From Actibacterium mucosum KCTC 23349 (GTDB lineage Bacteria > Pseudomonadota > Alphaproteobacteria > Rhodobacterales > Rhodobacteraceae), in the NCBI RefSeq assembly GCF_000647975.1, contig NZ_JFKE01000009.1:34132-98131 (forward strand): a stretch of DNA of 64,000 bases, in the 5' to 3' direction. Below the pieces are notes generated by a model. It saw nothing but the letters and a program-made list of their open reading frames with translations. It had not been told where the DNA came from and did no database searches. Positions 51,207 to 58,534 of this stretch are shown here, one piece after another. A program made the translations under genes and the position numbers. Position 1 is the stretch's first letter. Each line of letters opens with the position of its first letter.

Positions 51207-52102
51207 ACCGCTTCCATCCGGGGGCGCGCGGCGATGATGCCGGCGGCCAGATGGTCCACCAATTGCCGCACCCGCGCCACCTGCCGCAGATCGCGATGCA
51301 GCAGCAGCCACAGGCTGCGGTCGGGCTGCGGGGTCTGGAACGGTGCGCGGACAAGGCCCGGCTCGGCATCGCCCACGAAACAGGGCAGCATCGTCAACCC
51401 GGCGCCTGCGCGGGCAAAGGCGATCTGCGTGGCGCCCTCGGTCATCCTATGGCGCAGCCGGGCGTTGGGAAAGGCGCTGGCCGCGATCCAATCGGCGGTG
51501 TCGGCCTCGTCGGGCTCGGTGCTGCCGATCCAATGCAGCCCCGTGCCGCCGTTATCGGCCATGCGCTGCGCCAGCGACGGCGCGCAATAGGCCGCCCGCG
51601 AACAGGTCGCCAGCCGCCGGCCCAGCACGTCGCCATCCACCGCCCGCGCAAAGCGCAACGTCACATCGGCCTCGCGCAGCGCCAGGCTGACCGGGCGGCG
51701 GTCCAGGTCGATCCGCAGATCCACGCCCGGGTTGTCGGTGGCAAAACCGGTCAGCAGGTCCATCACCAGGGTGCGGGCCAGGAAATGCGGCATGCTCAGC
51801 CGCACCGGCCCCACCAGCGCTGCATCGCGGCCCGCCAGCAGGCGCGCGGCGGCGGCCACCTCGGCCTCGACCCGCTCGGCATGCGGGATCAGCTCGGCCC
51901 CGGTCGCGGTCAGGGTCAGCCCCGTCGGCATCCGGTCAAACAGCCGCGTGCCAATCGCGGCCTCCAGCGCGTCCAGCCGCCGTGCCACCGTGGTGCGGTT
52001 GGCGCCCATCGTGCCGGCGGCCCGATGAAACGAGCCGGCCCGGGCCACGGCCAGGAAAAACTTCAGATCGTCCCAGTTCATATCCGTCGGGCGCGGCGAC
52101 AT
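51203..52102 (-). CDS. LysR-family transcriptional regulator
   Basis: 299 residues from ATG 52102 (GGAGG eight bases before); ATG 52081 is an alternative. N-terminal helix-turn-helix FLAVARAGSFHRAAGTMGANRTTVARR and a periplasmic-binding-like effector domain (about 95-290). No target is evident: it is neither divergent from nor clearly operonic with the DUF1330 gene. A longer reading to 52210 has no LysR homology. Confidence 0.88.
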   Translation of the reverse strand: MSPRPTDMNWDDLKFFLAVARAGSFHRAAGTMGANRTTVARRLDALEAAIGTRLFDRMPTGLTLTATGAELIPHAERVEAEVAAAARLLAGRDAALVGPVRLSMPHFLARTLVMDLLTGFATDNPGVDLRIDLDRRPVSLALREADVTLRFARAVDGDVLGRRLATCSRAAYCAPSLAQRMADNGGTGLHWIGSTEPDEADTADWIAASAFPNARLRHRMTEGATQIAFARAGAGLTMLPCFVGDAEPGLVRAPFQTPQPDRSLWLLLHRDLRQVARVRQLVDHLAAGIIAARPRMEAV

Positions 52103-52166
52103 CGGGGGGCCTCCTGCAGGGGGTGCGCCCCGCAGAGTGCCGCCCGGCGCGCCGCGCCGCAACCGT

Positions 52167-52538
52167 TCAGTTGGCCGAAACCGGGCGGAACAGCACCAGC
52201 ATGCCGTCATCCGTGGCGCTCAGCCGGATCGGGCGGGCGCCAGACTGGTAGGCGTCGGAATTGTACCAGGCCATCGCCGCATCCTCGTCGGGGAACGACA
52301 CCAGCGCGGTCCAGTTGCCGGTCCAGTCGCCCTCGATCGCGGTGTAATCCTGAGCGCCGAAATAGATCGTGGCGCCGTGCTCTTGCAGCGTGGCAAAGGC
52401 GGCGGGGCCGTATTGGCCAAAGAACGCATCGGCGTCGGTGACGTTGGATTGCGCCAGCAGGAACACCGGCTCGGCCTGGGCGGCGGGGGCGGCGATCAGG
52501 GCAAGGCCCAGTGCGGCGGATGTCAGGAATTTGGTCAT
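52167..52538 (-). CDS. Secreted DUF1330-like protein
   Basis: 123 residues. Signal peptide MTKFLTSAALGLALIAAPAAQA, then a ferredoxin-like dimeric alpha-beta barrel pattern: VFLLAQSNVTDADAFFGQY, IYFGAQDYTAIEGDW and FPDEDAAMAWYNSDAYQ, as in DUF1330/antibiotic monooxygenase-like proteins. DUF1330 proteins are normally cytoplasmic, so the signal peptide is unusual. Function unknown. The small-RNA array lies directly upstream on the same strand. Confidence 0.82.
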   Translation of the reverse strand: MTKFLTSAALGLALIAAPAAQAEPVFLLAQSNVTDADAFFGQYGPAAFATLQEHGATIYFGAQDYTAIEGDWTGNWTALVSFPDEDAAMAWYNSDAYQSGARPIRLSATDDGMLVLFRPVSAN

Positions 52539-52661
52539 CGGGGGGCTCCGTTTGCTTGTGATGGCTTTGCAAATGCCCCATCACCCGCGGCCCCGACAGG
52601 CCCCCATCGCGCACCCCCGCAGCCCGAATTTGCACATGTCCGAAAAAGCCCTCCGAAAACG

Positions 52662-52701
52662 AAAAAGCGGCGACGCCAGGGAGGAGGAGAGGCGCCGCCG
52701 C
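52662..52701 (-). ncRNA. Cuckoo hairpin 1, also the terminator of the array
   Basis: Eleven-bp stem GCGGCGGCGCC/GGCGUCGCCGC with one G-U wobble, loop of 13 bases with CCUCCUCCC, followed by five U and then CGUUUU. Confidence 0.85.
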
Positions 52702-52712
52702 TAAGTTCACGC

Positions 52713-52736
52713 GGCCTCAGGGAGGAGGTAGAGACC
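52713..52736 (-). ncRNA. Cuckoo hairpin 2
   Basis: Six-bp stem GGUCUC/GAGGCC with one U-G wobble on the minus strand; loop UACCUCCUCCCU. A 54-base spacer separates it from hairpin 3. Confidence 0.65.
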
Positions 52737-52790
52737 AACGTATGCGGTTCGGGACGTGGGTGCGTGGCACCGGGCCCCTATGTCTGTTGC

Positions 52791-52829
52791 GAACGGTGGC
52801 ACCAGGGAGGAGGAGGGGTGCCACCGTTC
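52791..52829 (-). ncRNA. Cuckoo hairpin 3
   Basis: Perfect 13-bp stem (GAACGGTGGCACC with its complement), the strongest of the array; 13-base loop CCUCCUCCUCCCU. Confidence 0.85.
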
Positions 52830-52843
52830 AGCTTTGATGCAGT

Positions 52844-52867
52844 TGCCCCAGGGAGGAGGAGGGGGCA
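52844..52867 (-). ncRNA. Cuckoo hairpin 4
   Basis: Six-bp stem UGCCCC/GGGGCA; loop CUCCUCCUCCCU of 12 bases. Confidence 0.7.
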
Positions 52868-52904
52868 CGCTACACAACGTTCGGGGTTTGACCCCGGAAA
52901 TGGT

Positions 52905-52938
52905 GCGGCGACATCAGGGAGGAGGAAGATGCCGCCGC
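52905..52938 (-). ncRNA. Cuckoo hairpin 5
   Basis: Eleven-bp stem (GCGGCGGCAUC with GAUGUCGCCGC) with one G-U wobble on the minus strand; loop UUCCUCCUCCCU. Confidence 0.8.
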
Positions 52939-52945
52939 TCAACCA

Positions 52946-52973
52946 AACGACCCAGGGAGGAGGAAGGGCCATT
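52946..52973 (-). ncRNA. Cuckoo hairpin 6 (first transcribed)
   Basis: Eight-bp stem AAUGGCCC/GGGUCGUU with two G-U wobbles on the minus strand; 12-base loop with CCUCCUCCC. Confidence 0.65.
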
Positions 52974-53205
52974 CGATCCGAATTTTGTTGAAAGCACCGT
53001 TGCGCTTCCGATGACCTCAATTTAGGGCATTGCTGCGCGTGCACAATGCGGATTTAATCAACGCTGCCATGCAGAAAATGCATAAGTTCAGCTGTCACAT
53101 TAAATCGGCCCTTTTGGGTGGTTGTGATTGCATTTTAGGCAACTTAAAACTGATTTTCGGATTTTACCGCCTGGGAAAATTCCGAAAAACGCGCAGGAGA
53201 CACAG

Positions 53206-54291
53206 ATGGCCCTCGACCGAAATATGGTTCTTGACACGCTTCGCAGAGTCGCAACTCCCGACGGAGGTGATCTGATTTCCTCCGATACAATCAGAGCGTT
53301 AGAGGTCGGCGACTCGTCCGTTCGATTCGTGATCGAAGTCGCCGACGCAGGTGACGGGCAGGCCATGGCGCCTGTCCGGGACGCGGCCGAGGCTGCCCTG
53401 CGCAGCCTGCCGGGCGTCGATGACGTGTCCGTGGTTCTGACCGCCCACAGCGCCCCAAAACCCGCGCAGGCCGCCCCCTCGGGCGACGCGCCAAGCCTGA
53501 AACTTGGGCGCCATCCGACCTCGGGCGGACCGGAAAAAGTGGCGGGCGTTGACCGGATCCTGGCCATTGCGTCGGGCAAGGGCGGTGTGGGGAAATCCAC
53601 CGTCTCGTCGAACCTTGCCGTGGCGCTGGCCCGTCAGGGGCGCCGCGTGGGGCTTTTGGACGCCGACATTTACGGCCCGTCACAGCCCCGGATGATGGGG
53701 GTTAGCAAACGCCCCGCGTCGCCGGACGGCAAGACGATCATCCCGTTGCAGGCGCATGGCGTTACCATGATGTCCATCGGCCTTATGGTGGACCCGGATC
53801 AGGCGGTTGTCTGGCGCGGACCGATGCTGATGGGCGCGTTGCAGCAAATGTTGGGACAGGTGGCTTGGGGCGAGTTGGACGTTCTGCTGGTTGACCTGCC
53901 GCCGGGCACGGGTGATGTGCAACTGACCCTGTGCCAACGCACCCATCTGACCGGCGCCATTGTGGTGTCAACACCGCAGGACGTGGCCCTGTTGGATGCC
54001 CGCAAGGCAATCGATATGTTCGGCAAGCTCAAAACCCCGGTTCTGGGCCTGATCGAAAACATGTCCTCGTTCTTCTGCCCCAACTGTGGTCACGAAAGCC
54101 ATATTTTCGGCCATGGTGGCGTGCGGGACGAAGCTGCAAAGCTGGACCTGCCGTTCCTGGGCGAGTTGCCGATTGATCTGGATACCCGCCTTGCCGGTGA
54201 CGCGGGCACACCCATTGCTGCCGGTGACGGTCCGGTGGCCGACGCCTATGCACAACTGGCCGCCGGGCTGGTCAAAGGCGGAATCGCCTAG
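53206..54291 (+). CDS. mrp: Mrp/ApbC-type iron-sulfur carrier P-loop ATPase
   Basis: 361 residues from ATG 53206 (CAGGAGA eight bases before). N-terminal MIP18/DUF59 domain (about 5-80), then a deviant Walker [14 protein letters not shown], Walker B-like [10 protein letters not shown] and the Cxx[11 protein letters not shown] that binds a [4Fe-4S] cluster at the dimer interface. It delivers iron-sulfur clusters to apoproteins. It ends only four bases before the MraZ box of the dcw cluster. Confidence 0.93.
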   Translation: MALDRNMVLDTLRRVATPDGGDLISSDTIRALEVGDSSVRFVIEVADAGDGQAMAPVRDAAEAALRSLPGVDDVSVVLTAHSAPKPAQAAPSGDAPSLKLGRHPTSGGPEKVAGVDRILAIASGKGGVGKSTVSSNLAVALARQGRRVGLLDADIYGPSQPRMMGVSKRPASPDGKTIIPLQAHGVTMMSIGLMVDPDQAVVWRGPMLMGALQQMLGQVAWGELDVLLVDLPPGTGDVQLTLCQRTHLTGAIVVSTPQDVALLDARKAIDMFGKLKTPVLGLIENMSSFFCPNCGHESHIFGHGGVRDEAAKLDLPFLGELPIDLDTRLAGDAGTPIAAGDGPVADAYAQLAAGLVKGGIA

Positions 54292-54295
54292 CCTC

Positions 54296-54320
54296 TGGGA
54301 AACCATGGAACCGGTTGGGA
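54296..54320 (+). promoter_or_regulatory. MraZ box: three TGGRA repeats spaced five bases apart
   Basis: TGGGA-N5-TGGAA-N5-TGGGA, starting five bases after the mrp stop. Direct TGGG-type repeats with five-base spacers are the known MraZ binding pattern, so MraZ should control its own operon from here. Confidence 0.65.
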
Positions 54321-54426
54321 AACCGATCGGTTCCAGTCGAATCGCGGCACGATTCCGGCCGCTTCCCGGTTTTCGATGCCGCTGAAATGGCAAAATTTGA
54401 TCGAAAGCCCAAATTTTTGGGAAATT

Positions 54427-54458
54427 CTGGCACTTTCCGGGGCGCACTATATATAGTG
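54427..54458 (+). promoter_or_regulatory. Candidate dcw promoter within the CACTATATATAGTG palindrome
   Basis: CTGGCA (54427-54432), 17 bases, TATATA (54450-54455). The -10 lies in a perfect 14-bp palindrome (54445-54458) that could be an operator. The start of transcription would be near 54462, giving a leader of about 410 bases. Confidence 0.4.
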
Positions 54459-54461
54459 TCT

Positions 54462-54825
54462 TGATGACGTGTTTCGTCTATCTAGTGTGGCGGAATGCCG
54501 CGATTTCACCCTAAATCTTGTTTTCGCCCCCTCTCTGAAACAGCATCTTGTGTCTTCGTCCCGTGAAAATCAGTTGATTTCCATGAATTCCCATGGCAAT
54601 CATTATCCATCCGATGAGGACGGGACAGTAATAGGGGCGCCAAAGACCCCGAACTAAGGCGAAAAGTCAGGTTTCATACAGGCACCCGCTTTCATCAGAC
54701 GACAGAGATCCGACGCGCGGGCGAGCAGACATCCCCCCAGGTGGCGCGCGTAGTTGGACACCCCAGAGATGGGACGAGGGCGGCGGATAGGGCAGTGGCA
54801 GCAGCTCTATCCGCCGTTTCCATTC
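54462..54825 (+). ncRNA. Probable UpsM-like small RNA from the mraZ leader
   Basis: In Rhodobacter sphaeroides the abundant sRNA UpsM is cut by RNase E from the 5' leader of the mraZ mRNA. The same position here has a long leader ending in a 10-bp hairpin CGGCGGATAG/CTATCCGCCG (54781-54816) followed by TTTCCATTCT, a weak terminator-like 3' end. Endpoints are estimates; sequence similarity to UpsM could not be tested. Confidence 0.5.
54781..54816 (+). terminator. Leader hairpin upstream of mraZ
   Basis: Ten-bp perfect stem with a 16-base loop and a partial T tail. A second stem GCCGCC-TTCCC-GGCGGC (54831-54847) follows 28 bases before the mraZ GTG. Together they may attenuate or process dcw transcripts. 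Confidence 0.5.
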
Positions 54826-54874
54826 TAAGGGCCGCCTTCCCGGCGGCGGGACAGGAAACGAGAGGCAGGACGCG

Positions 54875-55375
54875 GTGACGCTGAGTTTCAGAGGCGAGTT
54901 CAACCAAAAGGTTGACGGCAAGGGTCGCATGTCGATCCCGGCCGATTTTCGCCGTGTGCTCGAAAGCGGTGACCCCCGGTGCCCCGAAAACCCCCTTCCG
55001 CGCATGGTTGTTCTGTATGGCCCGCACCTGAAAAACTGCCTGCACGCCTATACGATCGACGCCATGGCCGAGATCGAGGCCGATATCAAGAAACTCCCCC
55101 GTGGTTCCAACGCGCGCAAGCAGGCGGCGCGCATGATCCTTGGCAAGTCGTGGGAAACCGAGGTCGACAAGGACGGCCGGATCGTTCTGCCCAAGGACCG
55201 CCGCGAACAGATCGGCCTGTCGGGCGAGGCGGTGATGGTTGCCATGGGCGAGTATTTCGAGATCTGGAATGCCCAGACTTACGATACGGTCGAGGGCGCC
55301 GAGACTGATGACTTCCTTGCTGACCAGCCAGATGATTTTGACCCGCTGTCCCTTCTGGACGGCGGAGAGGCCTGA
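54875..55375 (+). CDS. mraZ: MraZ, transcriptional regulator of the dcw cluster
   Basis: 166 residues, GTG start at 54875 after AGGCAGGA. Two AbrB-like swapped-hairpin DNA-binding halves: FRGEFNQKVDGKGRMSIPADF at the N-terminus (shortened here to the KGRMSIPADFR core) and DGRIVLPKDRREQIGL near residue 105. MraZ binds spaced TGGG repeats and regulates mraW and the cluster; such repeats are at 54296-54320. Confidence 0.95.
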   Translation: MTLSFRGEFNQKVDGKGRMSIPADFRRVLESGDPRCPENPLPRMVVLYGPHLKNCLHAYTIDAMAEIEADIKKLPRGSNARKQAARMILGKSWETEVDKDGRIVLPKDRREQIGLSGEAVMVAMGEYFEIWNAQTYDTVEGAETDDFLADQPDDFDPLSLLDGGEA

Positions 55376-55378
55376 GCC

Positions 55379-56371
55379 ATGGCGGCGACGGCGCCTTCCG
55401 AAGGCAAGCGCCCCCATATCCCTGTATTGCTACGCCCGCTTCTGGCCGCCGTTGCGCCCGTGTCGGGCCGCTGGCTGGATGGCACGTTCGGTGCGGGCGG
55501 TTATGCGCGCGGTCTGCTGGATGCGGGCGCCGATCTGGTCGTCGGCGTGGACCGCGACCCGGCGGTCTTTGACATGGCCGCGCCCTGGGCGCGGGAATAT
55601 GGCAACCGCTTGAAACTGGTCCGCGGCACGTTTTCCGAGCTGGACGTCCACGCGGGCGCGCCGTTGGACGGTGTCGTGCTGGACCTTGGCGTCAGTTCCA
55701 TGCAGCTGGATCAGGCCGAACGCGGGTTTTCCTTTATGAAGGACGGCCCGCTGGACATGCGGATGAGCCAACAGGGCCCCTCGGCCGCCGACCTGGTCAA
55801 CCGCGCCGAAGAGGCCGAGCTGGCCGATATCCTTTTCCACTATGGCGAAGAGCGCGCCTCGCGCCGGATCGCGCGCGCCATCGTCAAGGCACGCGCCGTG
55901 CAACCCTTTGAAACCACATCGCAATTGGTTGAATGCGTCGAAGGCTGTCTGCCGCGCCCGAAACCTGGGCAATCGCATCCCGCCACCCGCAGCTTTCAGG
56001 CGATCCGCATAGCGGTGAATGACGAGCTGGGCCAGTTGGTCAATGGGCTGGAGGCCGCCGAGCGCGCGCTGAAGCCGGGCGGCATGCTGGCCGTGGTGAC
56101 GTTCCATTCCATCGAGGACCGGATCGTCAAACGCTTTCTGACCGCGCGGTCGGGCGGCGGCGGGCAGGGCAGCCGCCACGCACCGGAAATACAGCGCGCC
56201 GCGCCGGCATTCGACCTGAAACCGCGCAAAGCCATTGCGCCGGATGCGGATGAACTGGCCGAAAACCCGCGCGCGCGCTCGTCGCGCCTGCGGGTGGCAC
56301 AAAGGACCGACGAACCGGCGGGATCTGTCGACAGAACAAAACTGGGACTGCCAGCGATCATGGTGAGGTAA
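55379..56371 (+). CDS. rsmH: RsmH (MraW), 16S rRNA m4C1402 methyltransferase
   Basis: 330 residues. Motif [47 protein letters not shown] and [11 protein letters not shown] are all RsmH signatures. N4-methylation of C1402 in the decoding centre. The start lies three bases after the mraZ stop. Confidence 0.96.
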   Translation: MAATAPSEGKRPHIPVLLRPLLAAVAPVSGRWLDGTFGAGGYARGLLDAGADLVVGVDRDPAVFDMAAPWAREYGNRLKLVRGTFSELDVHAGAPLDGVVLDLGVSSMQLDQAERGFSFMKDGPLDMRMSQQGPSAADLVNRAEEAELADILFHYGEERASRRIARAIVKARAVQPFETTSQLVECVEGCLPRPKPGQSHPATRSFQAIRIAVNDELGQLVNGLEAAERALKPGGMLAVVTFHSIEDRIVKRFLTARSGGGGQGSRHAPEIQRAAPAFDLKPRKAIAPDADELAENPRARSSRLRVAQRTDEPAGSVDRTKLGLPAIMVR

Positions 56372-56373
56372 CG

Positions 56374-56730
56374 ATGCGCGGATTCTTTTATGTATTGGCC
56401 GGGGTGGTGGTGATTGGGCTGGCCTATTGGGCCTACTACCAGAACTTCCAGACGCAACAGGCCATCCGCAAGGCCGAACATTTGCAGCGCGAGATTGCCT
56501 CGATGCGGGGTTCTTTGGCGGTGCTGCGGGCCGAGTGGTCGTATCTCAACCGTCCGGACCGCCTGCGCGAATTGTCCGAACTGAACTTTGATCGCCTTGG
56601 CCTATTCCCCCTGCGGCCCGAGCAGTTTGGCCGCATCGATCAGGTCGCCTTTCCGGTGGACCCCGACCTGTTGGATTACACAACGCCGGTCGAGGTGATC
56701 GGCACCATCCCGCAGGAGGAACGCCCATGA
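56374..56730 (+). CDS. ftsL: FtsL-like divisome protein
   Basis: 118 residues, one membrane helix (about 5-22) followed by a coiled coil (about 28-60, QQAIRKAEHLQREIASM) and PDRLRELSELNFD, the FtsL-type C-terminal segment. Position between rsmH and ftsI is diagnostic. It links FtsB/FtsQ to activation of FtsWI. Two bases after the rsmH stop. Confidence 0.9.
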   Translation: MRGFFYVLAGVVVIGLAYWAYYQNFQTQQAIRKAEHLQREIASMRGSLAVLRAEWSYLNRPDRLRELSELNFDRLGLFPLRPEQFGRIDQVAFPVDPDLLDYTTPVEVIGTIPQEERP

Positions 56731-58517
56731 TCCGCACGCCTCTGCGCCCGCTTGCCCGCATTCTGGACGCCCGCGAAAAGGGCGAAAACCCGGACGCGAT
56801 CGAACGCGAGAATATCCGCAAACGCCACGAGGCGCAGCGCGACCAGACCCGCCAACGGGCCGAAGGGCGGCTGTTGATTCTGGCCGCCATGTTTTTCGTC
56901 GCATTCGGCACGGTCGGGGCGCGGATGGGGCTGATGGCGGCTTCGCAACCGTTCGAGCCTTCGGTGGCCTCGTCCGGCCAGACGATCCTGGCGCAGCGTG
57001 CCGACATCACCGACCGCAATGGCAGGGTGCTGGCGACGAACCTGGCCACGCATGCGCTTTATGCGCACCCACCGCATATGGTCGACAAGGCGCGCGCCGC
57101 CGAAGAACTGTCCAAGATCTTTCCCGACCTGAACCCGCAGAAACTGCTGGCTGACTTCACCGGCAAGCGCAAGTTCCTGTGGATCAAGAAGAAACTCAGC
57201 CCCGAACAGATGCAGGCGGTGCATGACATCGGTGATCCCGGCCTGTTGTTTGGCCCGCGCGAGATGCGCCTTTACCCCAATGGCAAGCTGGCCGCCCATG
57301 TGCTGGGCGGGGCCGGCTTCGGGCGCGAGGGCGTGTCCTCGGCCGAGGTGATCGGCGTTGCGGGTGTGGAACATGCCTTTAACGACTTTCTGCGCGATCC
57401 CGTGAATGGCGGCGCGCCGCTGCAATTGTCGCTGGACCTGACGGTGCAGGACGCGGTCGAACAGGTTCTGTATGGCGGCATGCGCATGATGAATGCCAAG
57501 GGCGCCGCGGCTGTTCTGATGGACGCGCATACCGGCGAATTGCTGGCCTTGGCAAGTTTGCCAGACTTTGACCCCAACGACCGCCCGCGCCCTTTGACCG
57601 AAGGCGACGCCGCCGACAGCCCGCTGTTTAACCGCGCGGTGCAGGGGCTGTACGAGCTTGGCTCGACCTACAAGATCTTCACGGCCGCGCAGGCGATGGA
57701 ACTGGGCCTTGTGAATGCCGAAACCATGGTTGATGCCAACGCCCCGATGAAATGGGGCAAGCACAAGATCAAAGAGTTTCGCAACAAGAACTATGGCCCG
57801 AAACTGTCTGTGACCGATGTGATCGTGAAGTCGTCGAATGTCGGCACGGCCCGTATGGCGCTCAGCATCGGGGCCAACCGGCAGCAGGATTTCCTGCGCG
57901 AGCTTGGCCTCTTTTCCCCCGCGCCGGTTGAACTGGCCGAGGCCCCCGGGGTGCAGCCCAAGTATCCCACGCGTTGGCGGGATATCCACACGATTACAGC
58001 GTCTTACGGGCATGGCGTCTCGGCCAGCCCGCTGCATCTTGCAGCCGCTTATGCGACGGTCGCTAATGGCGGCTGGCGGGTGCAGCCCACGCTTTTGGCA
58101 GGCCAGGGCATGCAGCGTGACGAGCGCGTGATCTCGCAAGCCACGTCCGAAGCTGCGCGCCATATGCTGCGCCAGGTGGTGGCCCGCGGCACGGCCAGTT
58201 TCGGCGACGTGCCCGGTTACGCCGTTGGTGGCAAAACCGGCACCGCCGACAAACCACGGCCGCAGGGTGGTGGGTATTACGACGACAAGGTCATGGCGAC
58301 CTTTGCCTCGATCTTTCCGGCCCACGCGCCCAAATACGTGCTGATTGTCACGCTGGATGAACCGGTCGAAACCTCGGGTGCGCAACCCCGCCGTACGGCC
58401 GGCTGGACCGCCGTGCCCGTTGCCGCCGAGATCATCCGCCGCACTGCGCCGCTGTTGGGGTTGCGGCCAGAGATTGAACCCGCCAGCAAGTTTGAGGTAA
58501 CACGCGCCAGCAACTGA
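56727..58517 (+). CDS. ftsI: FtsI (PBP3), septal transpeptidase
   Basis: 596 residues. Cytoplasmic N-terminus (about 1-48), one membrane helix (about 49-68), pedestal, then the transpeptidase domain with SxxK at STYK (Ser313), SSN at 369-371 and KTG near 503. It cross-links septal peptidoglycan with FtsW. ATGA overlap with ftsL. Confidence 0.95.
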   Translation: MIRTPLRPLARILDAREKGENPDAIERENIRKRHEAQRDQTRQRAEGRLLILAAMFFVAFGTVGARMGLMAASQPFEPSVASSGQTILAQRADITDRNGRVLATNLATHALYAHPPHMVDKARAAEELSKIFPDLNPQKLLADFTGKRKFLWIKKKLSPEQMQAVHDIGDPGLLFGPREMRLYPNGKLAAHVLGGAGFGREGVSSAEVIGVAGVEHAFNDFLRDPVNGGAPLQLSLDLTVQDAVEQVLYGGMRMMNAKGAAAVLMDAHTGELLALASLPDFDPNDRPRPLTEGDAADSPLFNRAVQGLYELGSTYKIFTAAQAMELGLVNAETMVDANAPMKWGKHKIKEFRNKNYGPKLSVTDVIVKSSNVGTARMALSIGANRQQDFLRELGLFSPAPVELAEAPGVQPKYPTRWRDIHTITASYGHGVSASPLHLAAAYATVANGGWRVQPTLLAGQGMQRDERVISQATSEAARHMLRQVVARGTASFGDVPGYAVGGKTGTADKPRPQGGGYYDDKVMATFASIFPAHAPKYVLIVTLDEPVETSGAQPRRTAGWTAVPVAAEIIRRTAPLLGLRPEIEPASKFEVTRASN

Positions 58518-58534
58518 CGGGCAGGGGGCCTGAC

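Larger units (their letters stand above)
52662..52973 (-). ncRNA. Array of six cuckoo/CcsR-like small-RNA hairpins
   Basis: Read on the minus strand, six stem-loops display a loop containing CCUCCUCCC, which mimics the anti-Shine-Dalgarno end of 16S rRNA. In four stems (1, 2, 5 and 6) the only imperfections are G-U wobbles on the minus strand, which would be A-C mismatches on the plus strand, so the RNA is on the minus strand. The last hairpin (52667-52701) is followed by TTTTTCGTTTT, an intrinsic terminator. This matches the cuckoo family (CcsR1-4 of Rhodobacter sphaeroides), stress-induced RNAs that affect C1 metabolism and glutathione. Six copies exceed the four known to me in that species. 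Processing into separate sRNAs is expected. Confidence 0.85.
52539..53205. other. 667-base gap without protein genes, occupied by the small-RNA array
   Basis: Six cuckoo-type hairpins occupy 52667-52973. A seventh stem without the motif is CGGGGT-TTG-ACCCCG at 52881-52895. On the minus strand, TTGTGC (53046-53041) followed 16 bases later by TAAATT is a weak sigma-70-like promoter about 50-75 bases upstream of the first hairpin. The DUF1127 gene that often precedes such arrays is not present here. The mrp promoter must lie in 53050-53205. Confidence 0.6.
54292..54874. other. 583-base gap before mraZ: MraZ box, promoter and long leader
   Basis: No protein gene is supported. It holds, in order: the MraZ box (54296-54320), the palindrome AACCGATCGGTT (54321-54332), the palindrome CACTATATATAGTG (54445-54458) with a promoter candidate, and the stem-loops at 54781-54816 and 54831-54847. 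The RNase P RNA often found near mraZ was looked for and not seen. Confidence 0.6.

Noticed and set aside
52662..52973. CRISPR-like array because of the regularly recurring AGGGAGGAGGA
   Set aside because: Repeats are only about 12 bases, spacing varies from about 40 to 85, and the flanks are self-complementary; hairpin RNAs explain the pattern fully.
54469..54657. A 62-codon frame in the mraZ leader
   Set aside because: GTG start without ribosome-binding site, no recognisable domain, and it lies in a region better explained as a leader RNA.
54700..54800. A second MraZ-type box close to the mraZ start
   Set aside because: Several GGG triplets occur but none with the regular five-base spacing seen at 54296-54320.
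54292..54874. RNase P RNA (rnpB), often near mraZ in alphaproteobacteria
   Set aside because: The universally conserved GAGGAAAGTCCGGGC-type core is absent.
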